NCBI GenBank assembly: GCA_023257035.1
Contig: JALRDI010000055.1
Location: 1-9,607 of the forward strand
Source of the DNA: Ilumatobacteraceae bacterium
GTDB taxonomy: Bacteria > Actinomycetota > Acidimicrobiia > Acidimicrobiales > Ilumatobacteraceae
Direction of reading: 5' to 3'
DNA: 9,607 nt
Position 1 is the first letter of the stretch. Each line of letters opens with the position of its first letter. The notes below the pieces were generated by a model, which was not told where the DNA came from, ran no database searches, and worked only from the letters and a program-made list of their open reading frames with translations. A program made the translations under genes and the position numbers. Below, one piece after another: positions 1 through 6,598 of the stretch.

Positions 1-1
1 G

Positions 2-121
2 TCACAGGTCGTGACTGCGACAGAACGGGGCGACGAAATGTTTGCAGTGATGGCTGAGCGACATGCTCAACAGATGATCGACAACGATGTGTTTGCCCTC
101 GTAGATGGAGGCTCGGAATGA
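2..121 (+). CDS. C-terminal end of an unidentified protein (5' truncated by window)
   Basis: An open frame enters from the left edge and gives 39 residues ending in ...DNDVFALVDGGSE before TGA at 119-121. The stop overlaps the ATG of the next gene as ATGA, a common sign of translational coupling, so the two genes are very likely in one operon. The segment is acidic and helix-like (...FAVMAERHAQQMIDND...). It faintly recalls the C-terminal ends of aminoglycoside/ecdysteroid-kinase-type phosphotransferases, but too little is present to assign a family. The evidence is the unbroken frame and the ATGA overlap. Confidence 0.6.
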   Translation, partial: SQVVTATERGDEMFAVMAERHAQQMIDNDVFALVDGGSE

Positions 122-1239
122 TTCACCCTTACGACGACCTGCCGTTGCATCAGTCTTCAGCACCGCTACTGCACCCAACGAGTGATTCTGCGGGGCTGTA
201 CGACCGGTACTTCTTCAACGGTTTTGACCGTGATGGTCAATTGTTTTTTGCGTTAGCGCTCGGCGTGTACCCGAATCGTCAGGTGATGGATGCGTCCTTC
301 TCGGTGGTGGTTGATGGAGTGCAACACAACTGCCGGTCGTCTCGTCGTTGCAGCACCGACCGTACGGTGACGTCGGTTGGCTCGATTGATGTGCAGGTTG
401 TTGAACCGATGTTGCAACACCAAATCACTGTCAATGATCACCATGGCATTTCAGCCGACCTCACGATGCGGGTCGTCTCAGCGGTGATTGAAGAACCCAC
501 ATTTGTGCGACGCGTTGAAGGTCGTGTCGTGATGGATTACACCCGCATCACTCAGTTTGTGGAGTGGTCAGGGTGGATTGATCTTGATGGCGAGCGCATC
601 GAACTTGGTGATCTCGGAGATGTTCAGGGTTGTCGCGATCGTTCATGGGGCATCCGGGGCGGGTCACGTGGTTTGCCTGGCCCGGCGACACCTCCTCAAT
701 TTTTCTGGACATGGGCACCGACCTTGTTTGACGACATGTGCACCCACCTTGCGGTGAATGACGATGCTGAAGGTCGTGCCTGGCATAAGAGCGCTGCAGT
801 AACGGGAAGGTTCGCAGCTGGTTCGCGAACGATTGATGAGGTGACAGATGCTGCTCAGATTCATCGACCAGAGTCGGTGTCGACCGAGATCGTGTGGCAG
901 TCAGGAACTCGTTGGGCCGAGTCAATGACGGCGACGATCACGACTGCTGATGGCGGTGAAATTGTCGCTGTATACGAGCCGGTGCAGCGCTTCCAGATGA
1001 GTGGGCTTGGTTACCTGCATCCACAATGGGGGCATGGTGATTGGCATGGCGAGCTCGATGAGGCTCGAGATGAGATCGCGCTAGCCGATGTGAATCCGCT
1101 CGACCCAACGATGGTGCATGTGCAGCAACTCTGTCGTGTGACATCGGGAGATACCGCCGGTTGGGGAGTGCTTGAGCAGTTGGTGCTCGGGCCGCATGCA
1201 CCAAGCGGGTTCACGGGAGTGCTCGACGGGGCATCGTGA
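118..1239 (+). CDS. Lipocalin-like (DUF7064/DUF7065- or CrtC/AttH-type) hypothetical protein
   Basis: This 373-residue soluble protein has no signal peptide or membrane segment. It is rich in short beta-type stretches and carries YDRYFFNGF at residues 28-36 and GCRDRSWGIR at 171-180. A G-x-R-D-x-SWG-x-R motif at the junction of two beta domains is typical of the AttH/CrtC-like double-lipocalin proteins and of the actinobacterial DUF7064/7065 pair. Some relatives act on hydrophobic isoprenoid or polyketide substrates; most have no known function. The ATG overlaps the stop of the upstream gene (ATGA), which fixes the start and suggests coupled translation. Family placement rests on motif recall, not on a search. 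The substrate is unknown. Confidence 0.75.
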   Translation: MIHPYDDLPLHQSSAPLLHPTSDSAGLYDRYFFNGFDRDGQLFFALALGVYPNRQVMDASFSVVVDGVQHNCRSSRRCSTDRTVTSVGSIDVQVVEPMLQHQITVNDHHGISADLTMRVVSAVIEEPTFVRRVEGRVVMDYTRITQFVEWSGWIDLDGERIELGDLGDVQGCRDRSWGIRGGSRGLPGPATPPQFFWTWAPTLFDDMCTHLAVNDDAEGRAWHKSAAVTGRFAAGSRTIDEVTDAAQIHRPESVSTEIVWQSGTRWAESMTATITTADGGEIVAVYEPVQRFQMSGLGYLHPQWGHGDWHGELDEARDEIALADVNPLDPTMVHVQQLCRVTSGDTAGWGVLEQLVLGPHAPSGFTGVLDGAS

Positions 1240-1270
1240 TGTCATTGGTGACATCGACGGTCACTGTCGG

Positions 1271-1299
1271 TTGGTATCTGCAGGCGATGTCCGTAGCAT
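1271..1299 (+). promoter_or_regulatory. Candidate promoter of the tRNA-fMet gene
   Basis: TTGGTA (1271-1276) and TAGCAT (1294-1299) are separated by 17 bp. They would start transcription around 1306, about 10 nt before the mature tRNA. TAGCAT fits the TAnnnT -10 pattern common in actinobacteria. The call rests on spacing and consensus only. Confidence 0.4.
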
Positions 1300-1316
1300 C
1301 GTGAACGACTGATCGC

Positions 1317-1393
<77 letters not shown>

Positions 1394-1397
1394 TCTG

Positions 1398-1430
1398 AAA
1401 GGCCCAGACCAACACGGTCTGGGCCTTTTT
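1398..1430 (+). terminator. Intrinsic (Rho-independent) terminator after tRNA-fMet
   Basis: GGCCCAGACC (1401-1410) pairs perfectly with GGTCTGGGCC (1416-1425) around the loop AACAC. Five T residues follow directly (1426-1430), and AAA precedes the stem. It lies five bases after the tRNA 3' end, as expected for the end of the tRNA transcript. Confidence 0.93.
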
Positions 1431-1496
1431 ATTTGACCAACAACTGCTGCAACGCCCCTATGGTTCGGCGCAACACCAATCTGGCACACTGGGTAT

Positions 1497-1826
1497 ATGG
1501 CGTTCAATCAACCAGCTGGCCCTCCCGCCAGCCATCGACAGATTGAACGACTTCTCGAACTTTTACAAGAACAGGGCCACGACGACTTCCGGTCTGCTCG
1601 CGGCCCGATGGGGTTCACGCAGCGTCAGGGCAACGGAAAGTTCACACGAGATGAGGCAGACGCCCTCATCGCCGAACTTGAAGGCGATGAGCATGACCCC
1701 ACTGCACCTTCGCAACCAAACACCTCAACACGACTGACGAGCGATGAACGCTCGGCGCGGTCGTTACCAGACGAGGTGTTAGCAGCCGAGCTGCAGCGGC
1801 GCGGCTGGGTCGTGATGGAGCCGTAG
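1497..1826 (+). CDS. Conserved hypothetical small protein (109 aa)
   Basis: The small, polar, soluble protein has no signal peptide. Residues about 11-62 (ASHRQIERLLELLQEQG... then FTRDEADALIAELEG) look like two amphipathic helices. The pattern resembles the common 'S-x-x-Q-I-x-x-L ... T-x-x-EA-x-x-LI-x-x-L' helical module found in many uncharacterised actinobacterial and phage proteins. A disordered Pro/Thr/Ser-rich linker follows, then a second short helix (SLPDEVLAAELQRRGW). There is no clear Shine-Dalgarno site before the ATG. A TATGGT -10-like box (1459-1464) lies 32 bp upstream, with TTGACC (1433-1438) at a rather long 20-bp spacing. The function is unknown. That it is a real gene is supported by the pattern of its helices and its position in an otherwise empty stretch. 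Confidence 0.7.
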   Translation: MAFNQPAGPPASHRQIERLLELLQEQGHDDFRSARGPMGFTQRQGNGKFTRDEADALIAELEGDEHDPTAPSQPNTSTRLTSDERSARSLPDEVLAAELQRRGWVVMEP

Positions 1827-1950
1827 AAAGTGTCTGTCTGGCCAAGTGAGCGTCAGCACGACACCTACTCACCAATCGAAAACTCTTTAGTTGTCGCACA
1901 GCCGCATGCTGGCCTCGCACATCCCGTGCCAGCCCCATTAGGGTCGAATA

Positions 1951-1957
1951 AAGGAGG
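1951..1957 (+). promoter_or_regulatory. Strong Shine-Dalgarno site of the selenoprotein gene
   Basis: AAGGAGG ends five bases before the ATG at 1963. This full-consensus site fixes the start. No equivalent site precedes the GTG at 2458, so the downstream half of the frame has no translation start of its own. Confidence 0.85.
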
Positions 1958-1962
1958 TCGTT

Positions 1963-3141
1963 ATGTCTGAAGACCGAGCAGCAACTCGTGGTGACGACGC
2001 AATGCGTCAACTCGCCTCAACAATGGATGCACCCGAGTTCACATCAACCAGTTTCACCAAACTCGACAAACCGCTGTCTGAGTGCCGTGTTGCCATCGTC
2101 ACCAGTGCCTCGCTCCATCGCCCAGACCAAGAGCGGTTCTCTCAGGGCGACACCGGCTTCCGAGCTTTTGATCGTGATGATCGAAACCTCATCATGGGTC
2201 ACTGGAGCCCCAACTTCGACCACTCAGGGTTTCACCTCGATCTCAACGTGGTCTACCCAATCGACCGCCTCCAAGAACTCGCTGACGATGGAGTCATCGG
2301 CGAAGTAGCACCTCGTCACTTCGCGTTCGCTGGCAACCAGCCCGACACAGTGAGCGAAATCAGACTCGACACCGGCCCGCAATGCGCAGCGCAACTCAAC
2401 GCTGACGCCGTCGATGTCGTCTTGCTCACTCCTGTTTGACCACTCTGTACGCGTACCGTGAGTACGCTCGCCCACGTTTTTGAAGCAGCAGGAATCGCAA
2501 CGCTTGTTCTTGCCTCGATGGCAGATGTTGCAAAGAAGGTCGGCCCACCCCGTGTGCTTGCCTGCGAGTTCCCGCTCGGTCGTCCGCTCGGCAAACCTGG
2601 CGACGCGGAATTCCAGCACCAGGTGCTGCAGCAGGCATTCAGCTTGCTTGAGGCTGATGAACCAATCTTCGAGCACTTCCCCGAAGTCGTTGAATCAGAC
2701 GAGATGCCAATGGCATGTTCGCTTCCGCCGCGCGATGACCCGAAAGCGCCGCCAGCAGTTGACGAAGCCCGAGGTCTCATCTCGGCGTATCGGCGAGCAG
2801 TCGACCGTAAAGGCGTGACTGCGGTTGGTCGGGCGATCGAGCCAGAGCAAATTCCTGCAGCTCTCGACACCTTGCACCAGTGGGCGAACGGCGCTGCATG
2901 GAAAGACGTCGAATTGCCCGGCAAGAACACGGTGGCGGTCTGCCATGACATTCGCGCCTACTACCTCGAGGCCGCGCTCGAACTTGTTGGCGACCTCGCT
3001 CCGGGAGGACGCTCATTTGATGCGTGGTTCTATGAAGTCACCGAAGCTGGCAAGACGATTCTTGAGGCACGGCGAGCGCTAAAAGCACAGGACGCCCCAT
3101 TCCCGTTCTGGTTTTATATGGTGGCCGGTCACCTCGAGTGA
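1963..3141 (+). CDS. GrdB/PrdB-like selenoprotein with in-frame UGA (Sec159, U-P-L-C motif)
   Basis: Read through TGA 2437-2439 this is one 392-residue protein. Residues 1-158 match the N-terminal part of the glycine/sarcosine/betaine reductase component B and proline reductase family: CRVAIVTSASLH, GDTGFRAF, H-x-SPNFD, NVVYPIDRLQELADDGVIGEVAPRHFAFAG and a hydrophobic strand VDVVLLTPV. The UGA comes exactly where family members carry selenocysteine or cysteine, and three codons later is Cys162, giving U-P-L-C, a UxxC redox pair. The frame continues without a stop through FEAAGIATLVLASM and CEFPLGRPLGKPGD (201-214), the counterpart of the conserved HPLGNP region of GrdB, to a helical C-terminal part. 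No start codon with a ribosome site follows the UGA. The gene stands alone, without grdA, grdE or prdA homologues nearby, so a classical amino-acid reductase complex is not implied; the substrate is unknown. The alternative, a nonsense-mutated pseudogene, fits poorly with a single lesion at the redox position. Confidence 0.87.
2437..2439 (+). other. Selenocysteine codon (UGA recoding site)
   Basis: This is an in-frame TGA at codon 159 of the GrdB-like gene, followed by CCA CTC TGT (P-L-C). It sits after the hydrophobic strand ...VVLLTPV, where GrdB/PrdB proteins place the active-site Sec of a UxxC motif. Decoding needs selA, selB, selC and selD elsewhere in the genome, which this window does not show. 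Confidence 0.83.
2451..2467 (+). promoter_or_regulatory. Candidate bacterial SECIS hairpin
   Basis: GCGTAC (2451-2456) pairs perfectly with GTACGC (2462-2467) around the five-base loop CGTGA. The stem begins 11 nt after the UGA and the loop lies 17 nt after it, the usual place for a bacterial SECIS inside the coding region. The loop has a G in its second position, as in many bacterial SECIS elements. No extended lower stem is obvious, so this is a minimal element. Binding to SelB is inferred. Confidence 0.6.
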
Positions 3142-3144
3142 CCG
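3126..3144 (+). terminator. Hairpin at the 3' end of the selenoprotein gene, possible terminator
   Basis: CGGTCAC (3126-3132) and GTGACCG (3138-3144) form a perfect 7-bp stem around CTCGA. The stem straddles the TGA stop at 3139-3141. It sits in the 18-bp gap region between two convergent genes and could serve both strands. There is no T-tract on either side, so this would be a U-less actinobacterial type of terminator at best. Confidence 0.35.
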
Positions 3145-3159
3145 AATCGGTAACCAGAT

Positions 3160-4044
3160 TTAGCCGAGACCGCGACTGTCCTGCTTGAGGGCGGTATCGA
3201 TACTCAGCGCGCTCGCAACAACGAGAGAGTTCAACGGCTCGGGTGCACGTTCTGAGATCTGCAACACATAGTTGTCGGCCGTTGTGAACATCGTTTTTGC
3301 GAGTCCTTCCCAGGTTTTCGTGACCCGGGCGATCTCGCGATCTGCTGCGTCGGTAATTGAGAAGTTCCACGCACGCCAGTTCTCCGCCTTAATGGTGCCA
3401 AGACGCTGACCACCAGATTCAAGCGCGAAATTGATTTTGCCGATTGCATTCTGTTGGACAATCCGCCCGAGTTCGACGTCGTTGCCATCGCTCACGATGA
3501 CGGTCGACTTCACGATCTTGCCGGGGCGTGTGAGACGAAGAATGACCCGCCCATCCGAATCAGTGATGTCGAGACGGGTGGTAAGAAATTGGTCGAGGCT
3601 CGAAACAAGCCTGATCACCTTGCGTGCTGTCGACTGGCCAACCTGGTTAACCGACGCGATGACCGCTCCGTGCTGGTCAAACACGGTGTACTGGTTTGAC
3701 AACTCGATGAGCTTCGCTTTTTGATTGACGACGAGAATCGGCTCGGTGAGAATTCCACCGCCGCCACCGGCAACGGTGCCATCGATGCCAACTCCGCGGT
3801 GGCCGCTTCCGTGCAGTTGCTCATCAACTTTTGAGCCCTCATTGCCAACTGTGAGCCCGGCATCAAGACGATCCAATCCTGAAGGCGACTCTTGTTTCGA
3901 CATTGCTGCGGTTGCAGTTGCGATGTCGTCGGTGCCTTGAATGCCGTTATCAGACACATGCGAGGTCCATGCTGTGCCATCCCAATACCGGTGCTGATGT
4001 CGACCAGTCGGGTCGTCGTACCAATTTGCTGGAGTATTCGCCAT
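3160..4044 (-). CDS. DUF2510-scramblase/LURP-one-like protein
   Basis: With the ATG at 4044 the protein has 294 residues. Residues 5-32 (PANWYDDPTGRHQHRYWDGTAWTSHV) are a DUF2510 domain, a short Trp-rich module found at the ends of many actinobacterial membrane or surface-associated proteins. A low-complexity linker with five glycines (93-97) leads to residues about 100-290, which resemble the scramblase/LURP-one-related family: repeated beta strands such as YTVFDQHGAVIASV, LDITDSDGRVILRLTRPGK and FSITDAADREIARVTKTW. Bacterial members are mostly uncharacterised. No signal peptide or clear membrane helix is seen. A GTG at 4053 would add three residues; the ATG is preferred because MANTPANW places the domain close to the N-terminus. 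The gene converges on the selenoprotein gene 18 bp away and diverges from the acyl-CoA synthetase gene. Confidence 0.85.
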   Translation of the reverse strand: MANTPANWYDDPTGRHQHRYWDGTAWTSHVSDNGIQGTDDIATATAAMSKQESPSGLDRLDAGLTVGNEGSKVDEQLHGSGHRGVGIDGTVAGGGGGILTEPILVVNQKAKLIELSNQYTVFDQHGAVIASVNQVGQSTARKVIRLVSSLDQFLTTRLDITDSDGRVILRLTRPGKIVKSTVIVSDGNDVELGRIVQQNAIGKINFALESGGQRLGTIKAENWRAWNFSITDAADREIARVTKTWEGLAKTMFTTADNYVLQISERAPEPLNSLVVASALSIDTALKQDSRGLG

Positions 4045-4114
4045 GTGGTCCACAGTAGTCAGCCAATGAAATCAGTAGTTCTGCCCCGGGGAAATTCGAG
4101 CGCCTCACACTGAC

Positions 4115-4120
4115 TAATGT
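4115..4120 (+). promoter_or_regulatory. Candidate -10 box of a leaderless acyl-CoA synthetase transcript
   Basis: TAATGT fits TAnnnT and ends six bases before the ATG at 4127. Transcription would therefore start at or next to the A of the start codon, as in the leaderless mRNAs common in actinobacteria. There is no Shine-Dalgarno sequence before this ATG, which fits. No convincing -35 box is visible. Confidence 0.4.
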
Positions 4121-4126
4121 CGAGAT

Positions 4127-5731
4127 ATGTCAGTGCCATCACATGCGTTTGGTCCAACTGAAATCGAACTGAGAGATCTCGCCATCGGTGATCTTCTACG
4201 AGAGGCTGTTCGCGAAGTTCCAGAGCGAGTTGCACTTATCGCTGGTTTGCCGAATCCAGACGATCGTCGCCAATGGACATACCGCGAACTTCTGCTCGAG
4301 GCGGAAGCTGTTGCACGTGCTCTTACGACGAAGTTCACTCCCGGTGAACGTGTTGCGCTGTGGGCCCCGAATGTTCCCGAGTGGATGATTCTTGAATTCG
4401 CCTGTGCGATGTCGGGGGTCATTCTCGTCACTGTGAACCCTGCATTGCAGGCGAGTGAGGTCGAGTATGTGCTCAACCAGTCACGATCGGCTGGCCTCAT
4501 CGTTTCGACAAATCATCGTGGTAATCCGATGCGCAAGATCGCTGACGAGATCGCGCCGAACTGCAACGAGTTGCGCGAGATCATCGCGATGGAAGATGTG
4601 CTCGAACTCGGGCAAGCCGCTGACCCTGAGATTGAGTTGCCAGAAGTCGGCCCCTATGACGCCGTGATGATTCAGTACACCTCCGGAACAACCGGGTTCC
4701 CAAAGGGAGCGTTGTTACGAAACCGAGCACTCGTGAACAACGCGACCCACACCGCTGACCGTATGGGAGTACCCGAGGGCGGAACATGGGTATGTCCAAT
4801 GCCGCTATTCCATACCGGTGGATGTGTTGTCGGGGTGCTGTCGGCAGTGTCGAAGCGATGCACGTTCGTGCTACTTGAAGCCTTTGACCCAGCGCTGGTC
4901 ATGGAACTCATTGAGGAATACAAGGGCTCGGCCATGCTGGCGGTGCCGACGATGTTGATCTCGATGCTCGAACACCCTGATTACCCAACGCGTGACATCA
5001 CCTCGCTTGAGGCGATCTGTTCAGGTGGCTCGACCGTTCCGGCTCCACTCGTTGAGCGAATCGAAAAGGAGACCGGCGCAGCGTTCACCATCGTGTTCGG
5101 TCAAACCGAATGCTCTCCTGTGGCATCGATGACCTCCCCACAAGACACCACCATCGACAAAACGCTCACTCTCGGAAGCCCGATGCCTCACACCGAAGTG
5201 AAAATCGTCGACCCTGAGACCGGCGAGATCATCCCATGTGGAGAACCTGGCGAGTATCTCACTCGCGGATATCACGTGATGATGGAGTACTTCGATATGC
5301 ATGACGCGACCGCAGCGGCAATCGATGACGAAGGCTGGCTGCATACCGGTGACCTCTGCATGATGGATGAGCGTGGGTACACCCGCATCGAGGGCCGTCT
5401 CAAAGACATGATCATTCGGGGTGGCGAAAATATTTATCCACGCGAAATCGAAGATGTGCTCTTCGAACACGACAGCGTCGCAGAGGTCGCCGTCATTGGG
5501 TTACCTGACGAGAAGTGGGGAGAGACCGTCGCGGCCGTATTACGACCAGCACCTGGAGCAACTTTGCAACGTCAGGAACTCTTTGACTATGTGCGCAATT
5601 CGATTGCTCCTCATAAGACGCCACGCGACTGGTTTGTCGTTGACGAATTCCCACTCACCGGCAGCGGAAAAATTCAGAAGTTCAAGTTGCAGAAGATGTC
5701 TGCAGACGGTGAACTCACCCGGCTCAACTAA
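4127..5731 (+). CDS. Acyl-CoA synthetase (FadD-like, AMP-forming, ANL superfamily)
   Basis: The 534-residue enzyme is predicted to activate a carboxylic acid to its CoA thioester through an acyl-adenylate. All ANL core motifs are present and in order: the P-loop YTSGTTGFPKG (184-194), FGQTECSP (324-331), GWLHTGDL (403-410) with the ATP-ribose-binding Asp, the hinge GRLKDMIIRGGENIYPREIE (423-442), and the catalytic lysine in PLTGSGKIQK (Lys515). Length and layout fit medium/long-chain fatty-acyl or aryl-acid CoA ligases; the chain length of the substrate cannot be read from sequence. Being next to a ring-cleavage cluster, it may activate an acid released by that pathway, or simply serve beta-oxidation. 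It ends nine bases before the stop of the convergent SDR gene and is probably expressed on its own. Confidence 0.93.
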   Translation: MSVPSHAFGPTEIELRDLAIGDLLREAVREVPERVALIAGLPNPDDRRQWTYRELLLEAEAVARALTTKFTPGERVALWAPNVPEWMILEFACAMSGVILVTVNPALQASEVEYVLNQSRSAGLIVSTNHRGNPMRKIADEIAPNCNELREIIAMEDVLELGQAADPEIELPEVGPYDAVMIQYTSGTTGFPKGALLRNRALVNNATHTADRMGVPEGGTWVCPMPLFHTGGCVVGVLSAVSKRCTFVLLEAFDPALVMELIEEYKGSAMLAVPTMLISMLEHPDYPTRDITSLEAICSGGSTVPAPLVERIEKETGAAFTIVFGQTECSPVASMTSPQDTTIDKTLTLGSPMPHTEVKIVDPETGEIIPCGEPGEYLTRGYHVMMEYFDMHDATAAAIDDEGWLHTGDLCMMDERGYTRIEGRLKDMIIRGGENIYPREIEDVLFEHDSVAEVAVIGLPDEKWGETVAAVLRPAPGATLQRQELFDYVRNSIAPHKTPRDWFVVDEFPLTGSGKIQKFKLQKMSADGELTRLN

Positions 5732-5740
5732 CTCTGCGTG

Positions 5741-6529
5741 TTAGCGAGGCGGCATCCTGATGGCGCCGTCAAGCCTGATGTTCTGGCCATTGAAATAGGT
5801 GTTCCGCACGAACTCGAGGACAAGCGACCCAAACTCCTCTGGTTTGCCGAGGCGCTTCGGGAACGGCACAGACGCGCTGAGATTTTCTAACACCTTCGGT
5901 GGAACGCCAAGCATTGGTGGTGTCGACATGATGCCCGGCATGATCGAGTTGCAACGCACCCCCTGATCCATCAGGTCACGGGCGATGGGCAGCACGAGCC
6001 CATTCACGCCGGCTTTGCACGAGCCGTATGCAACCTGGCCGACCTGCGCATCTTGTGCAGCGACTGACGCTGTCAACGTGATGACCCCGCGCTCGCCATC
6101 TTCTAGCGGCTCGAGGTTCTCGATCATGCCGAGTGCAGACAGTGACGCCATGCGATAACTCGCAACAAGGATGCCCATTGCCGAGTAGGCGTAGTCCTCC
6201 GTCGACATCCGCTTCCAGCCACCGGTCTCACGGTCGCGGCCAACCGTCTTGCCGCCCTTTGTCGTCATTGCGCAGTGGACCAGAATTCGTTCCTGGCCGA
6301 AGGCCTCACGCGATTCTGCGAACCCATCAAGCACGCTTTCTTCGCTGGTGACATCAACACGACAGAACAACCCATCGATGTCCTTCGCGACCTCGCGGCC
6401 AGCTTCTTCATTGAGGTCAAACACGGTGACCTTCGCTCCGGCACCCGCAAGGGCATAGGCGCTGGCGCGACCCAACCCCGACGCTGCTCCGGTGACAACT
6501 GCGTGAGTAACTCCTGATTCGATCTGCAT
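5741..6529 (-). CDS. SDR-family dehydrogenase, 3-hydroxyacyl-CoA dehydrogenase type-2-like
   Basis: The 262-residue protein starts at the ATG at 6529, chosen because AAGGAGG lies five bases upstream; an in-frame ATG 14 codons earlier has no such site. The Rossmann nucleotide site is TGAASGLG (13-20) and VFDLN (36-40) has the acidic residue that favours NAD(H). Ser155 (TLTAS), Tyr168 and Lys172 (YGSCK) form the catalytic core. The layout (KTVGRDRE region, LDGAIRM end) resembles 3-hydroxyacyl-CoA dehydrogenase type 2 / HSD17B10-like enzymes, which oxidise hydroxyacyl-CoA or hydroxysteroids. Two motifs deviate: the usual NNAG/NCAG is HCAM (85-88), and the helix-alpha4 Asn of the N-S-Y-K tetrad appears as Ser116 (YSAMG). 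Activity may be altered or the substrate unusual. It is the last gene of the minus-strand operon, 69 bp after the TetR gene. Confidence 0.88.
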   Translation of the reverse strand: MQIESGVTHAVVTGAASGLGRASAYALAGAGAKVTVFDLNEEAGREVAKDIDGLFCRVDVTSEESVLDGFAESREAFGQERILVHCAMTTKGGKTVGRDRETGGWKRMSTEDYAYSAMGILVASYRMASLSALGMIENLEPLEDGERGVITLTASVAAQDAQVGQVAYGSCKAGVNGLVLPIARDLMDQGVRCNSIMPGIMSTPPMLGVPPKVLENLSASVPFPKRLGKPEEFGSLVLEFVRNTYFNGQNIRLDGAIRMPPR

Positions 6530-6534
6530 GACTG

Positions 6535-6541
6535 CCTCCTT
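6535..6541 (-). promoter_or_regulatory. Shine-Dalgarno site of the SDR gene
   Basis: On the minus strand AAGGAGG precedes the ATG at 6529 by five bases and decides the start. Eight bases covering this site (6532-6539) are perfectly complementary to 6584-6591, so the site could be masked by RNA pairing. Confidence 0.8.
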
Positions 6542-6598
6542 CTGATAGCGAACGTACCGAGCGACCGGCAACTGAGAAGAGGCGGAGGCAGAGCTGCG

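Noticed and set aside
1248..1264. Small hairpin GTGAC/GTCAC after the lipocalin-like gene
   Set aside because: It has only five base pairs and no T-tract. It is too weak to call a terminator.
1827..1962. Gap upstream of the selenoprotein gene searched for a promoter or small gene
   Set aside because: A TAGGGT -10-like box (1939-1944) exists but no suitably spaced -35 was found, and no ORF or stable RNA structure is convincing. Only the Shine-Dalgarno site is reported.
2316..2951. Minus-strand ORF of 211 codons opposite the selenoprotein gene
   Set aside because: It is low-complexity Ser/Ala/Arg-rich translation typical of the antisense frame of a G+C-rich gene, with no recognisable domain.
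2458..3141. Separate gene starting at GTG 2458
   Set aside because: There is no ribosome-binding site, the frame is the same as the upstream ORF, and the protein family spans the junction. It is treated as the C-terminal part of the selenoprotein.
5728..5744. Inverted repeat CTAAC/GTTAG between the convergent synthetase and SDR genes
   Set aside because: It consists essentially of the two facing TAA stop codons. A 5-bp A/T-rich stem without a T-tract is not a credible terminator.
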